This document shows positions 10,851-20,235 of a stretch of 64,000 nt of DNA, in pieces. A program made the translations under genes and the position numbers. Origin of the DNA: Quillaja saponaria. Its lineage: Eukaryota > Streptophyta > Magnoliopsida > Fabales > Quillajaceae. How positions within the stretch are numbered: position 1 is the first letter of the stretch; each line of letters begins with the position of its first letter. The DNA lies in assembly GCA_029379385.1 (NCBI GenBank), contig CM055605.1, positions 10,017,001-10,081,000 on the forward strand, given 5' to 3'. The notes under the pieces were generated by a model, which saw only the letters and a program-made list of their open reading frames with translations, was not told the DNA's origin and made no database searches.

Positions 10851-11468
10851 AGTTACAATTAAATAATTATCTTCTCTTATTATTATTATTTTAAGTTTGC
10901 AGAGATATCTTCTGAAAAATATTCACTTTCCTATCATAACAACATGGATTGTCAAGAATAATATATATATATATATATACTAGCATCATCGTTACGCTCT
11001 CTCGTGTGTGCTAAGATGCTTATTCTTTTTTAGGGGAACAATGTAAAATTCTTGTTAGGAAGAAAGAAATTATTTTTAAAGGACACGAAAATTTTAACAA
11101 CAAGAAAAGAAGAAAAAATTTACCTATAAGCCCAGCTATATAAACCTTCAATTACACTCTAAAGCTGTTTGATAGGAAGGATTATAAGAAAATGTCTGAT
11201 GGGAAGGATTCTGAGAAGATGTTTGATAGTAAGAATTAAGAGAAGGGGTAGATAACTGGTTTGCAGAAAAAAGGACGTGCGTATAGTTGTAAGGAGAGTG
11301 CTCTTCTTTTTTTTCTTTAAATTTCTTATTGTTTTAATTACTAAAATCTCTCTACATGTAAAAGTAAAAACAATTTTATAAGAAGGATATGTAAGGGAAT
11401 TTTGTTATTTGAAATCATAGTTAAAAATCCAAGAAACTGTAAAGGTGTTATGGCTTTTAGTATAGTCG

Positions 11469-11507
<39 letters not shown>

Positions 11508-11644
11508 TGTAATAAAAAAAGAGTAATTATACTATTATCCAAACTATAGTGTATGTATTGTTAAATATATTTGCAAACTAGCTTCTTAATACAAACAAAA
11601 ATATAAAATATAAAACTACCAAATTTTCAATCAAACAAACCAAT

Positions 11645-11745
11645 AACAAGTTGGTCTAGCGATCAGAATAGTACTTAAGAAGCGCTTCCCTGTGAAGTTA
11701 AGAACAACCCTTGTTATGGGATACCGTATCTACGTTTCTATTTTA
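11645..11745 (+). repeat. Possible tRNA-derived SINE remnant
   Basis: TTGGTCTAGCGATCAGAAT resembles a decayed RNA polymerase III A box, and GTTAAGAACAACCC, 45 nt on, sits where a B box (GGTTCGAACCC) would be. The segment is followed by CTATTTTATTC. No clear tail or target-site duplication is seen. A second copy at 43003-43110 is part of the same duplicated block. Confidence 0.3.
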
Positions 11746-12107
11746 TTCAAAAAAATTAAATTAATCAGACAAATATCATTAATCGATGTGTACAAACATC
11801 CAATTCAAACGCTAAGTACCTATAAAACATCCTAACATCCAATTATGGTGAGGACTGCCTTCCTTGTATGCTCGTATGCTCCAAATGAGGTGATGAGTCA
11901 TTGTAGCATTTTGATTGTTAAACTGAATTTTAATATATTTTTGATGTGGAATCTTATGTTCTAAAAGGTAATTTTAAGTATTATCTCTTCATTTTATTTT
12001 TTGTTTATCTAGTCTGTAATATTTGTAATTCAATTAACTCTTTCAAGTAAGACAATTTAATTTATATGGGTTTAATCTTTGTCCTCCGTCGTTTTCCATT
12101 GAATGAG

Positions 12108-12180
12108 CTTCTCTGTTTCAGAATCAGAAGAGGAAGATGATGGAGTGGCTGGGTGTCTGACTCTTTTCTTAGAAATTTAA
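12108..12180 (+). other. Possible terminal exon of an unidentified gene
   Basis: After TTTCAG a frame reads SESEEEDDGVAGCLTLFLEI then a stop. The paralogue at 43470-43545 keeps the frame with conservative changes. Only one exon is visible, so no product can be assigned. Confidence 0.25.
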
Positions 12181-12789
12181 TCTCAACTATATACTCATTT
12201 TTTGTTACGTGATAGTCATCTATTAGTGTACTTTCTGATAAGAATGTGATGTGAAAATATAAAATTTTGAAATTTAAATTAAACTTTTTGTCTCTATAAT
12301 TTGGTTAAAATTTATTTTCGACTCTACACTTCAAAACATTAAAATGTAGGATATAAAATTTTAAAAATTTAACAAATATTGTCACTTTCCATCTAACTTA
12401 ACTTAAAAGGTGATAAAAAATGACATGCCTAACCGAAATCCAGCATGACATATCATGTGACCACAAGGACAAATAAAAAATTTTACACGTGATTTACATA
12501 AAAGAAAGTTAAATTATATTTTTTTTATAAGGATCATAATTATAAAATTTATTAAATTTTGTACAGTCAAAATGAATATAATGTTTTTTGAGAGTCAAAA
12601 TATAATTTGTTCAAAAACATGTAGGGACAAAATTGATAGAAATGTAATCTTTCAAATGCAAAAAATAAAATTTCTGAATATTTTGTCACAATTATAAATG
12701 ATATCAAAGTTTGGGGGAGGTAGGATAATTAAAGAAAAACCTTTGAGTCAAAATATAGTTTACCCAAAATCTCATAGGCTAAAATAAAC

Positions 12790-12950
12790 TCCTCCTCCAT
12801 CTACGTCCTGGTCGTACGGTAGAGAACCTTCCCCTTTTCCACACGGATCTCCCCTGCGACGAGATCACAGGTCGACGGTGATCGTAGTTTTTATACCGCA
12901 CGGTTCTAGAATTCGTCTTGGATAGAAAATCAGTGAGTTTAGATTTCTGC
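12790..12950 (+). other. Possible 5' exon/promoter-proximal region upstream of the ERI-like C-half
   Basis: This stretch stands out by G/C and CpG content (CTGGTCGTACGGTAGAG, CTGCGACGAGATCACAGG, GGTCGACGG) in an A/T-rich block. It is nearly identical in the paralogue at 44845-45005. It could be a 5' untranslated exon with its intron donor near 12930. There is no convincing open frame. Confidence 0.35.
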
Positions 12951-13600
12951 ATGTTGTTTGTCTTTCACGAATTCTTTGTTTTCAATGGTTTTTTCGGAAA
13001 TTCGAGGACTAGTTTGTTGGTGTAAAAAATTGTTGAATTATGGTACAAAAATATCAGTAAGGAGAATTGTGAGGTGCAATTGATGATCCTAGAAATTATA
13101 GTTACACCTGGAATAATGTGTTTGATCTAATTAAATTTCAATCTTTTTCACCTTGTATGTTTAAAACCCCTTTTGGGGTTCACGTTACTCCTTGAATACT
13201 TACTATTGAAATTTGAAGGTACATCATATACAACAGGTTGCTTAGCAGCATTTGTAATTTGTTAGCAGATATTTATGATTCATTTATTAATATGTTTACA
13301 TGAGTATTATTCAATCATGATTGTTTTTTTTTTTTTGGCAAAATGCAGTTAGTTTCTCCTGGAAATTGTTGAGCACTAGTTTATATTCCTCTTTGAACAC
13401 ACTCTTTTTGTTTTATCTTTTCCTGATGGTGGAAATTTAAAATATCATAATAAAATGATCAATTTCTGTTTTTTATGATGTTTTCATCATAATAAAATAT
13501 CATAATAAAATGCAGTTAGGCTTTCATTTCATGATATTTTCATCTTTTGAGCTTGTCTATAAATTTTTTATTTTGTTCACCATATGATGTGGTTTAGGTG
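12951..13600. other. Intron-like sequence before ERI C-half exons
   Basis: Matches 45006-45540. The cryptic segment and following exon pieces seen at 45541-46200 are missing here: near 13480-13520 the sequence rearranges around a tandem ATCATAATAAAAT repeat. Confidence 0.5.
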
Positions 13601-13603
13601 GAC

Positions 13604-14309
13604 TGAGGTGTTACATTAAGTGAGACTCTCCTTAGACATGATAAATGGCTTGAGAAGAAGGGGATAAAGAAAACCAACTTTGCTGTGGTTACTTGGTCAA
13701 ATTGGGGTTGTTGGGTGATGCTGGAATCTTGGTGTTGGTTCAAGAAGATTCGAAAACCTCCTTATTTCAAGCGGTAAACAATGTGCATACATAAAGAGTT
13801 ATTGATATGTTGGTATACTCTCATTTCTGTTAAACTTATTTTAAGTTTTATAATGTTCATCTTTATTAGATGGATCAACTTAAAGATCCTGTTCCACGAT
13901 GGTGGCATGAGGTGCAATCTTAATGAGGCCGTTGAGATAGCAGGCTTGGCATGGCAGGGCAGTGCTCATTGTGGCCTAGATGATGCTAAAAGCAACGGTC
14001 GCCTGCTGTCACTCCTCATGAACCAGGTTTTAAATTCTCTATTACAAACTCTTTAAAGAGGCAGACTGCAGATCGGGCATTGATGTGGAAGCAGTCACCA
14101 GAGCAACTGTCCTTTTCTCCCTAATACCCCCACAATCCAAAGGATATTCTTGTTTCCATTTTCCAATATCACCCCTACTGTTATTGTGGGGTGAAAAGCA
14201 GCAGGGGGATGATTCAGAAGCCAGGACCCAAGCAAGGGAGTATTTTCTTGGGTTGTGGAAATTGGACTGTAACTAGAGGAACCCGCTGCCATTACTTTGA
14301 ATAGGCCTC
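13604..14309 (+). pseudogene. ERI1/ERI2-like exoribonuclease, C-terminal half, copy B
   Basis: Three exon pieces. 13604-13776 reads VD*GVTLSETLLRHDKW...PYFKR followed by GTAAAC (donor). 13871-14035 reads RCNLNEAVEIAGLAWQG then AHCGLDDAK, the Exo III His/Asp. 14036-14309 carries the GRF-type zinc finger (YCGVKSSRG, GCGNW, RCHYFE). Lesions: TGA in place of the AGA Arg codon at 13608; the Exo II Asp changed to Gly (SNWGCW, codon 13706-13708); a short deletion at about 13900; and frame problems in the last exon. The N-terminal DFEAT half is absent. Confidence 0.8.
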
Positions 14310-15203
14310 TCCCTCAGTGAGAGCTCTTCTGATCATCATGTCAAAATCCTAAGTTTTCTTAAAATATCTTCTATGTAAATAAAACTAAAAATAAAAATAA
14401 ACAACAACAACAACAAGAATGAAAACGAGAAAAAAGAATGATGATGGATGACACTGGTGGGTTGTCTCCGAGAGGAAGCATTTGGGCTTGGCTGCATGAT
14501 GAGGTTTTTGCTTCATAAAGAATATGTACAAATAGTTGGCTCAATTGCTTAATAGTGTGCTAAACATCAAAGTAGTCTTCTAAAATGAGAGGGTGCTTCA
14601 ACCTGTAAAGCTGACTTGTTGACTGGAGAACAAACTGGGAATGTGGGGAATTGGATAGTTAGGAAGGAAGATGCTTTTAGAGGCTGAGGCATGCGAAATT
14701 ATCTTAAATAATCTGTGAGGCAGTACCATTTGTTTTCTCGATGACAGTTCTAATGGGAGTCACTATACTTTCCAGTGAATCATTTTATGTGGATCATTCT
14801 GTCTCAGTCATCTCACCCCTTTTGTTTCAGCAGTACTAAAACAGGACAAAGAAAAAGGTTTAAGGAGGTTGTCTTTTTTAAATGATTTTCCTTCAAAATT
14901 TTGTTCTCGTTGCCTAAGAAGTTTATGAGTTGCGTAATCACCAATTTTTCCAAAAACAGAATAACAACAGGATAAATATAACAAGTTCTTAATGAGTTTG
15001 TTTAAATATATATTGAAAAAATTATTATTTTGAACTTCAATTTTAACTATATTGCATGAAAATACATTTCAACTTGTCTACAATTTATGAATACAATTGA
15101 TCATTCAACTAAATCTTAAATTCTATATTAGTTTACATGAATCCCTGACCAAACTTCAGCTTGTAAAAGACCAAAAGCAGAGGAAAAATGTCAGAACTAT
15201 TCC
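14310..15203. other. Convergent intergenic region between ERI-like and WRN-like copies
   Basis: No gene. Matches 47020-47896, 6140-6857, 37245-37960 and 54795-55464. It includes the 3' flanks of both pseudogenes. Confidence 0.6.
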
Positions 15204-15803
15204 TCATATAACTATAGGATAGTAGATTACTGGCACAATTCTTGTGGGTGTCAATGGATAAGTCACAAATCTAGTGGGTGTCAATGGACAAGTACTGGTG
15301 GTACGAACAGGTTGATGAACACCATGAACAGATTCAAATACACCCTTGAAGTGCATACCAAGTTGAGAAGAAACAAATGCATCAATGCAAGCATATTCAA
15401 CTTGAGCATAACTGAGTTCTTCTGCATCCCAACAACTCAAAGTGATCTCTTTTGGCTTCTTCATCAATTTCCCAGTAAATGTCAATGCCAATTTATTTAA
15501 TCCCATGCATTTAAGCTCCTTCCAGTTACTGTATTTCTTCACAGCCATCTTACCCACATCCATTGCACGTGAAACACGAAGCCCACAATCCTTGAACAAT
15601 TTTTCTGCATCTTCCTTGATTCCCATGCCAGCAAAGGTAATATTCTTGTTGCCCAAGAAAGCCACGAGAGAGGAAGGCAAAGTATCAGCATGAAGAAATT
15701 TGAAGATCAGACACCGATGGCCAGCGCAAAGTTGAAGAATTGCATCAGGATTATCAGTTTCGGATTCAAAATTGGGACGCCACTCGGTATCAAGGCCAAC
15801 AAT
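15204..15803 (-). pseudogene. WRN/WEX-like exonuclease, copy 3 (5'-truncated)
   Basis: The frame stays open from the VGLDTEW motif (about 15785-15803) through GMGIKEDAEKLF and YACIDAF to the stop at 15204, so all five DEDDy residues are still encoded. The first roughly 57 residues, the start codon and the promoter are lost: at 15804 the sequence passes into spacer (CATCATAATGTTTTTAATAG, as at 21605). Two PLTPTR repeats are present. Confidence 0.85.
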
Positions 15804-16280
15804 GTAACATCATAATGTTTTTAATAGGGGTTAATTTAAAAATAATATTTTTTTTATATGACAAATTATTATGCATTTGTCATGATTGAAGGAAGGGAAT
15901 ATTTAAAAATGACCCCCTAAAGTTAAGAAGAATATATATTAACCACATTAATTTTTAACAAAATAAATTAAAATATCTTTGATAGTAAAACTAAATTTTG
16001 TAATTCCTTAGAAATTTATTAGCATTTATCTTATTTATAATTAGACATTTTAAAGTGGTAATTTTTACTAATTTCTTTCTAATTATAAATCAAAACAAGT
16101 ATTTTATCACTGAATTTTTAATTTTTACATATTTAAAAAAAAATTTACATATTGATATATACTAAGTAATATCATATAAAACTGAAATTTTGAATGTATT
16201 ATATAATTTTTGAAAAAATAATTTGCTTTATAAAATTGATCATTACAAAAATCTATTAAGGGCTTTAAATTAATTTTAAA
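15804..16280. repeat. AT-rich spacer, family I piece
   Basis: No gene. Same family as 21600-22090. It includes the first unit of the 181-bp tandem duplication. Confidence 0.6.
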
Positions 16281-16550
16281 AAATGAAAAAGTGATTGTAT
16301 ATGTGAGATGCAAAAGATCAAATAATTAGATTAACAGCTTTGTTGATGTGCTACCCAACCTTGATAGAAATTTGAATGTATTATATAATTTTTGAAAAAA
16401 TAATTTGCTTTATAAAATTGATCATTACAAAAATCTATTAAGGGCTTTAAATTAATTTAAAAAATGAAAAAGTGATTGTATATGTGAGATGCAAAAGATC
16501 AAATAATTAGATTAACAGCTTTGTTGATGTGCTACCCAACCTTGATAGGT
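16191..16550. repeat. Tandem duplication, about 181 bp, two units
   Basis: Unit 1 starts TGAATGTATTATATAATTT at 16191 and unit 2 at 16373. Each ends inside the 7SL-like body at ACCTTGATAG. The units are nearly identical, so the duplication is recent compared with the blocks. Confidence 0.85.
16281..16367 (-). ncRNA. 7SL RNA-derived gene, copy 4a (3' fragment)
   Basis: Only the T-run and the distal part of the RNA up to ACCTTGATAG are present. It lies in unit 1 of the 181-bp tandem duplication and has no promoter. Confidence 0.6.
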
Positions 16551-16712
16551 AGGTTCCTTTTAACCCAGTAGGTCAAGGACAACACCATAGCACATCCAAT
16601 CACTTTAATGCCTCACTTGATTACAAGCCCACGTTACCAGGCATGACACTAATCTTTTTGATAGAATATTATATAAATAGTTATACAATTTATTTCCTAT
16701 TGATGTGGTACT
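16463..16712 (-). ncRNA. 7SL RNA-derived gene, copy 4b
   Basis: Full length with TATA. The upstream element has one change (AGTACCACATCA, 16701-16712), the 5' end reads GTCATGCC instead of GCCGAGCC (about 16639-16648), and the hairpin arms carry changes. Probably inactive. Confidence 0.6.
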
Positions 16713-17460
16713 AAATTTCTAAGTAATTTCTTTGTTTTAAAATATCTTTATTTCTTATTAGTAGGCCAAAATTTTCTCCATCAATCCTTTAACCAACCAA
16801 CTAAATAATTAATAAAATCTCTAACTTGGTAGGAACATTAATATGGTCTCATGATAAATTCATTCCTTAGAAATTTTTACTAATTTCTTTCTAATTATAA
16901 ATCAAAATAAGTATTTTATCTGTGAATTTTTTAGTTTTTACTTATTTTTTTTAAAAAAAAAAATTTAACATATTGATAAATACTAAGTAATGTCATATAA
17001 AACTGAAAATTCGAATGTCTTATATATTTTTTGAAAAAATAATTTTCTTTATAAAATTGAACATTATAAAAATCTATTAAGAGCTTTAAATTATTTTAGA
17101 AAAATATATATTAACCACATTATTTTAAAAAAAAATAAATTAAACTAATTAAATAATAATATATCTTTGATAGTAAAACTAAATTTTGTAATTCTTAGAA
17201 ATTTATTAGCATTTATCTTATTTATAGTTAGACATTTTAAAGTGGTAATTTTTACTAATTTCTTTCTAATTATAAATCAAAATAAGTATTTTATCACTGA
17301 ATTTTAATTTTTACATATTTAAAAAAAAAATTTAACATATTTATAAATACTAAGCAATATCATATAAAACTGAAAATTCGAATGTATTACATAATTTTTG
17401 AAAAAATAAATTGCTTTATAAAATTGAACATTATAAAAAACTATTAAGAGCTTTAAATCA
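16713..17460. repeat. AT-rich spacer, duplicated
   Basis: No gene. Contains two partial copies of the same spacer (about 16860-17100 and 17150-17460). Confidence 0.6.
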
Positions 17461-17469
17461 ATTTAAAAA

Positions 17470-17718
17470 ATGAAAAAGTAATTGTGTATGTGAGATGCAA
17501 AGAATCAAATAATTAGATTGACAGCTTTGTTGTTGTGCTACCCAACCTTGATGGGTGGGTTCCTTTTAACCCAATGGGTCAAGGACAACACCTTAACACA
17601 TCCAATCACTTTAATGCCTCACTTGATTACAAGCCCACGTTACTAGGCTCGGCACTAATCTATTTCACGGAATATTATATAAATAGTTATACAATTTATT
17701 TACTATTGATGTGGGACT
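17470..17718 (-). ncRNA. 7SL (SRP) RNA-derived gene, copy 5 (well-preserved promoter)
   Basis: Read on the minus strand: an upstream element GTCCCACATCA (17708-17718), a 23-nt gap, a TATA box TTTATATAA, then about 25 nt to the RNA 5' end GTGCCGAGCC (about 17646-17655). An upstream element RTCCCACATCG with this shorter gap to TATA marks RNA polymerase III genes in plants (U6, U3, 7SL, MRP). The 5' sequence GCCGAGCCTAGTAACGTGGG, then GCTTGTAATC, aligns with the Alu-domain 5' end of SRP RNA as I know it from human 7SL. The body continues as a long hairpin and ends at a T-run (17465-17477). Length is about 185 nt against about 300 for plant 7SL, so the S domain seems absent. Confidence 0.7.
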
Positions 17719-18010
17719 AAATTTCTAAGTAATTTTAATGTTTTAAAAATATCTTTATTTCTTAGTGATAGGCCAAAATTTTCTCCAACAATCTGTTAAA
17801 TCCTTTAACCAACCAACTAAATAATTAATAAAATCTCTAACTTGGTAGGAACATTAATCTGGTCTCACGAGAAACTCATTGATTTTTTTTTCCAATTAGC
17901 ACTCGCAAAAGCACTGGTCACCAACACAATTTTTAGTTTGATTTGCAATTTGCAGGTCATTGATTAGTACAATCATTGTGTTTTGACATGTGTAAAAATT
18001 TTGTGAACCT
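17719..18010. other. 5' flank of 7SL copy 5, conserved among copies
   Basis: No gene. The stretch from ATTTTGGCCTATCACTAAG-like sequence through AATTTGCAGG accompanies most 7SL copies and leads into adenylosuccinate lyase exon 4 here. Confidence 0.5.
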
Positions 18011-19012
18011 GCAAAAAAAATGTGGGCTAGATTGTTTTTGTCTTCAGATGTGCAAGCAAAATGATAAAATTCAAGAACCTGTAAAGAGAAAGTGAATGCT
18101 TACTTTACTGGATTTTGGAATGGATTATGTCAACTCGACAGTAGTGGAATTTATGTTTCATAATAAGTAAAAGAGGGATAAACCTTAGCTACTTTTGGAT
18201 TCGATTGACATTTCTATTTCAAGAAACACTCCACAGCTTTTACATCATGATTCGTCACCTTTTCAATATTTTTAACTTCCGACGCATAATTATAGCAAAA
18301 GTCGTCAATCAATCCTTGTAAAAAAAATTTCGTGTTTGTACTGAAACTTGGAACCTCTGTTACCTCTAGAATCTCAGAAATCTTCATCAGCCATTTGATC
18401 TGTTAGCAAATATATAAATAAATCAGAAGAAAAAGCCAATACCAACAAAAAAAAAAACGTTAAATACTTGAAAACACACAAGCACATGTAATTACTTTGT
18501 GACTACAAGTAGAGATTTAATCAGTACCTCAACAAGAACCCGGAAGTAAATTAGGACATATTCGCTCATTAAAAGGCTCAAGTCCTTGACTTTGTTCCAA
18601 TAACGACCACCCAGTGGCGATGAAGCTGTCAAACTTGAAAGCTCAAATTCACCAGAATGTGCTTCAAACATCTTCACCAGGAAGAGCCAAGTTCAACCAA
18701 ACCGCATTAAAAAGAAAAACCCCTTAACAAGTACAAAGTATCCTCCTTGTGTTTCTGAACAGCCACCCCAAATGAGTTCAGAAGAAAATAGTCTGAAGAC
18801 ATTATTGTAAGAGGTGAATCGTGTGCAAACCTTGTTGGTGGAGGTGTTTGTGTCATTCACAATAGTAGGAGAGTGAAAAGAAGCATTGGATGATGATTTC
18901 TGAGTTGCAAGGAGCTGGCTACTACAGACTGTAGCACAACAATTCGCCCCCGATTTCGCATGAAAGCTTGGCTTCGGGTAGCGGCTTATAGCTGAAGGCA
19001 CAGTTTGTTTTG
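18011..19012 (-). pseudogene. Adenylosuccinate lyase, exons 1-4 only, copy 1
   Basis: Minus strand. Exon 1 (about 18830-18999, MPSAISRYPKPSFHAKSG) is a Ser-rich leader like a chloroplast transit peptide. Exon 2 (18520-18690) reads FELSSLTASSPLGGRYWNK, the conserved N-terminus of the enzyme. Exon 3 (about 18197-18345) contains VTNHDVKAVEYFLK. Exon 4 (about 18020-18080) gives EFYHFACTSEDIN. The enzyme makes AMP from adenylosuccinate and cleaves SAICAR in purine synthesis. Everything after LAH, including the lyase signature and catalytic Ser loop, is missing. It is head-to-head with a NUFIP-like fragment starting near 19050. Confidence 0.8.
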
Positions 19013-19049
19013 TGTTTGTCTTTGGGCTTGTTATTAATCTACTTGACCC

Positions 19050-20235
19050 AAATTTATATAAACCTCAAGGTTTCTTATTATTTATTATTTCTAATAATTT
19101 TCAAGTTTCTACTTACTATATGTGTTACAGTCCTACTACGACATAATTAATCATGGATGTTAGAAATCTAATAAATTACAAATCTCAATAAATCATTACT
19201 AATATGTAAAATGATTTAAAAAAAAAAGATATTATAACTTTTATCTTCTCATTTTATTTGTTTTTTCTCTTTCACTACCAAAATGTTCACATGCAAGTCA
19301 CAAATCCTTCTCAAGTACTACCTTTTGCTTTACCCAAAATCCCAACTTCTCTGCAAATACACAGTTTGGTCGTGTGCATTGTAATCAAATATGCTAGCAG
19401 GTTAGCCCGAATCAGAAAAACTTGGCTTCTCCCAAAGTGGATGCAAATGCTTTGAAATCACCACCCGTTGCATTTCAGCAGTTGCAGGGTTCACAATGTC
19501 ACAGGTACCTTTATTTTGTCCTATGTAATACTCTGTTTCCTTCATTTAATTGTAGTGATTTGCATCAGTGGCCTTAGATCACATTAAACTCTACCTGTGT
19601 GTAGATCTCAAAAGTCTAAGTTGCAGAAATACCATCTTCCTATCTCTTAGATTCAGAAAAACAAGCTTTCAGCAAGCAAGAGAAACGAAGGCAGATGAGT
19701 AAGAAAGGTGGATTCCAGAACAAGTTTGACAGAAGAGGAAGATATGACAAAAGCTTCCTGTTGCAGGTTTTAAGGTTCATGACAATGAAATGAATTCATT
19801 CTTCCAAGATTGGCCTGATAAACCTTTACAATATCCTGTAATGATAAAAATAAATATATAGGAAGTGGAAAAGATGTTTGTGAGACAATGCTTCTAAAAT
19901 CTGTGGATGATGACAATGACAAGATCTATAATTATGTCGGTAAAGATAAAGATAAGGATGGCAATGAAGACAATGACTGTGATGAAGATATTGCTCAAGA
20001 TAACGAAGAAGAGTCTTATTCTATAAACAGAGAGTGTGGTAATGGAAAGGGGATTGAGGAACCTGATGAAGAGGAGGGGGAAATTTTAGACTAGAATCAA
20101 TAGTGTTGGTTTTTACTTTAGCCAAGAAAAGTAGAATAAATTTTGTGCATCTATGGATATAAATAAGAATAGTGGCTGTTTATTTGAAATTGCAATTGTT
20201 GCAAGTAACATGGATTTGGTACCTGGTCGACCTAG
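19050..20235 (+). pseudogene. NUFIP-like fragment with ERI N-terminal stub, copy B
   Basis: Same order as 4010-5290: Pro/Asn-rich segment, basic segment (FQNKFDRRGRYD), NSFFQDWPDKPLQYP after the conserved frameshift at about 19790, acidic tail ending EEGEILD at 20091, then MDINKNSGCLFE (20155). It has an insertion coding for IAQDN relative to copy A. It stops at 20235 inside the ERI leader (CCTAGCATTT) and joins spacer family I (TGTATCTCGATT). Confidence 0.5.

Larger units (their letters stand above)
10851..12780. repeat. Spacer block III, paralogous to 42245-44830
   Basis: Mostly A/T-rich with dinucleotide runs (AT at about 10960-10978 and 11470-11508). It holds a SINE-like segment (11645-11745) and a possible last exon (12108-12180), listed separately. 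Otherwise nothing recognisable. Confidence 0.7.

Noticed and set aside
11470..11508. (AT)n runs here and at 10960, 32305, 42355 and 42854 considered as regulatory sites
   Set aside because: Ordinary dinucleotide repeats in AT-rich spacer, variable in length between paralogues.
11640..11720. 5S rRNA-derived (Cassandra-type) element
   Set aside because: Only two short matches with the wrong spacing and no flanking LTR; kept as a weak SINE-like call instead.
17535..17720. A 61-codon plus-strand frame (MLPNLDGWV...) repeated about nine times
   Set aside because: It is the complement of the 7SL-like RNA gene and its promoter. Its last codons are the upstream element read backwards, stops and starts vary between copies, and base changes do not favour silent positions.
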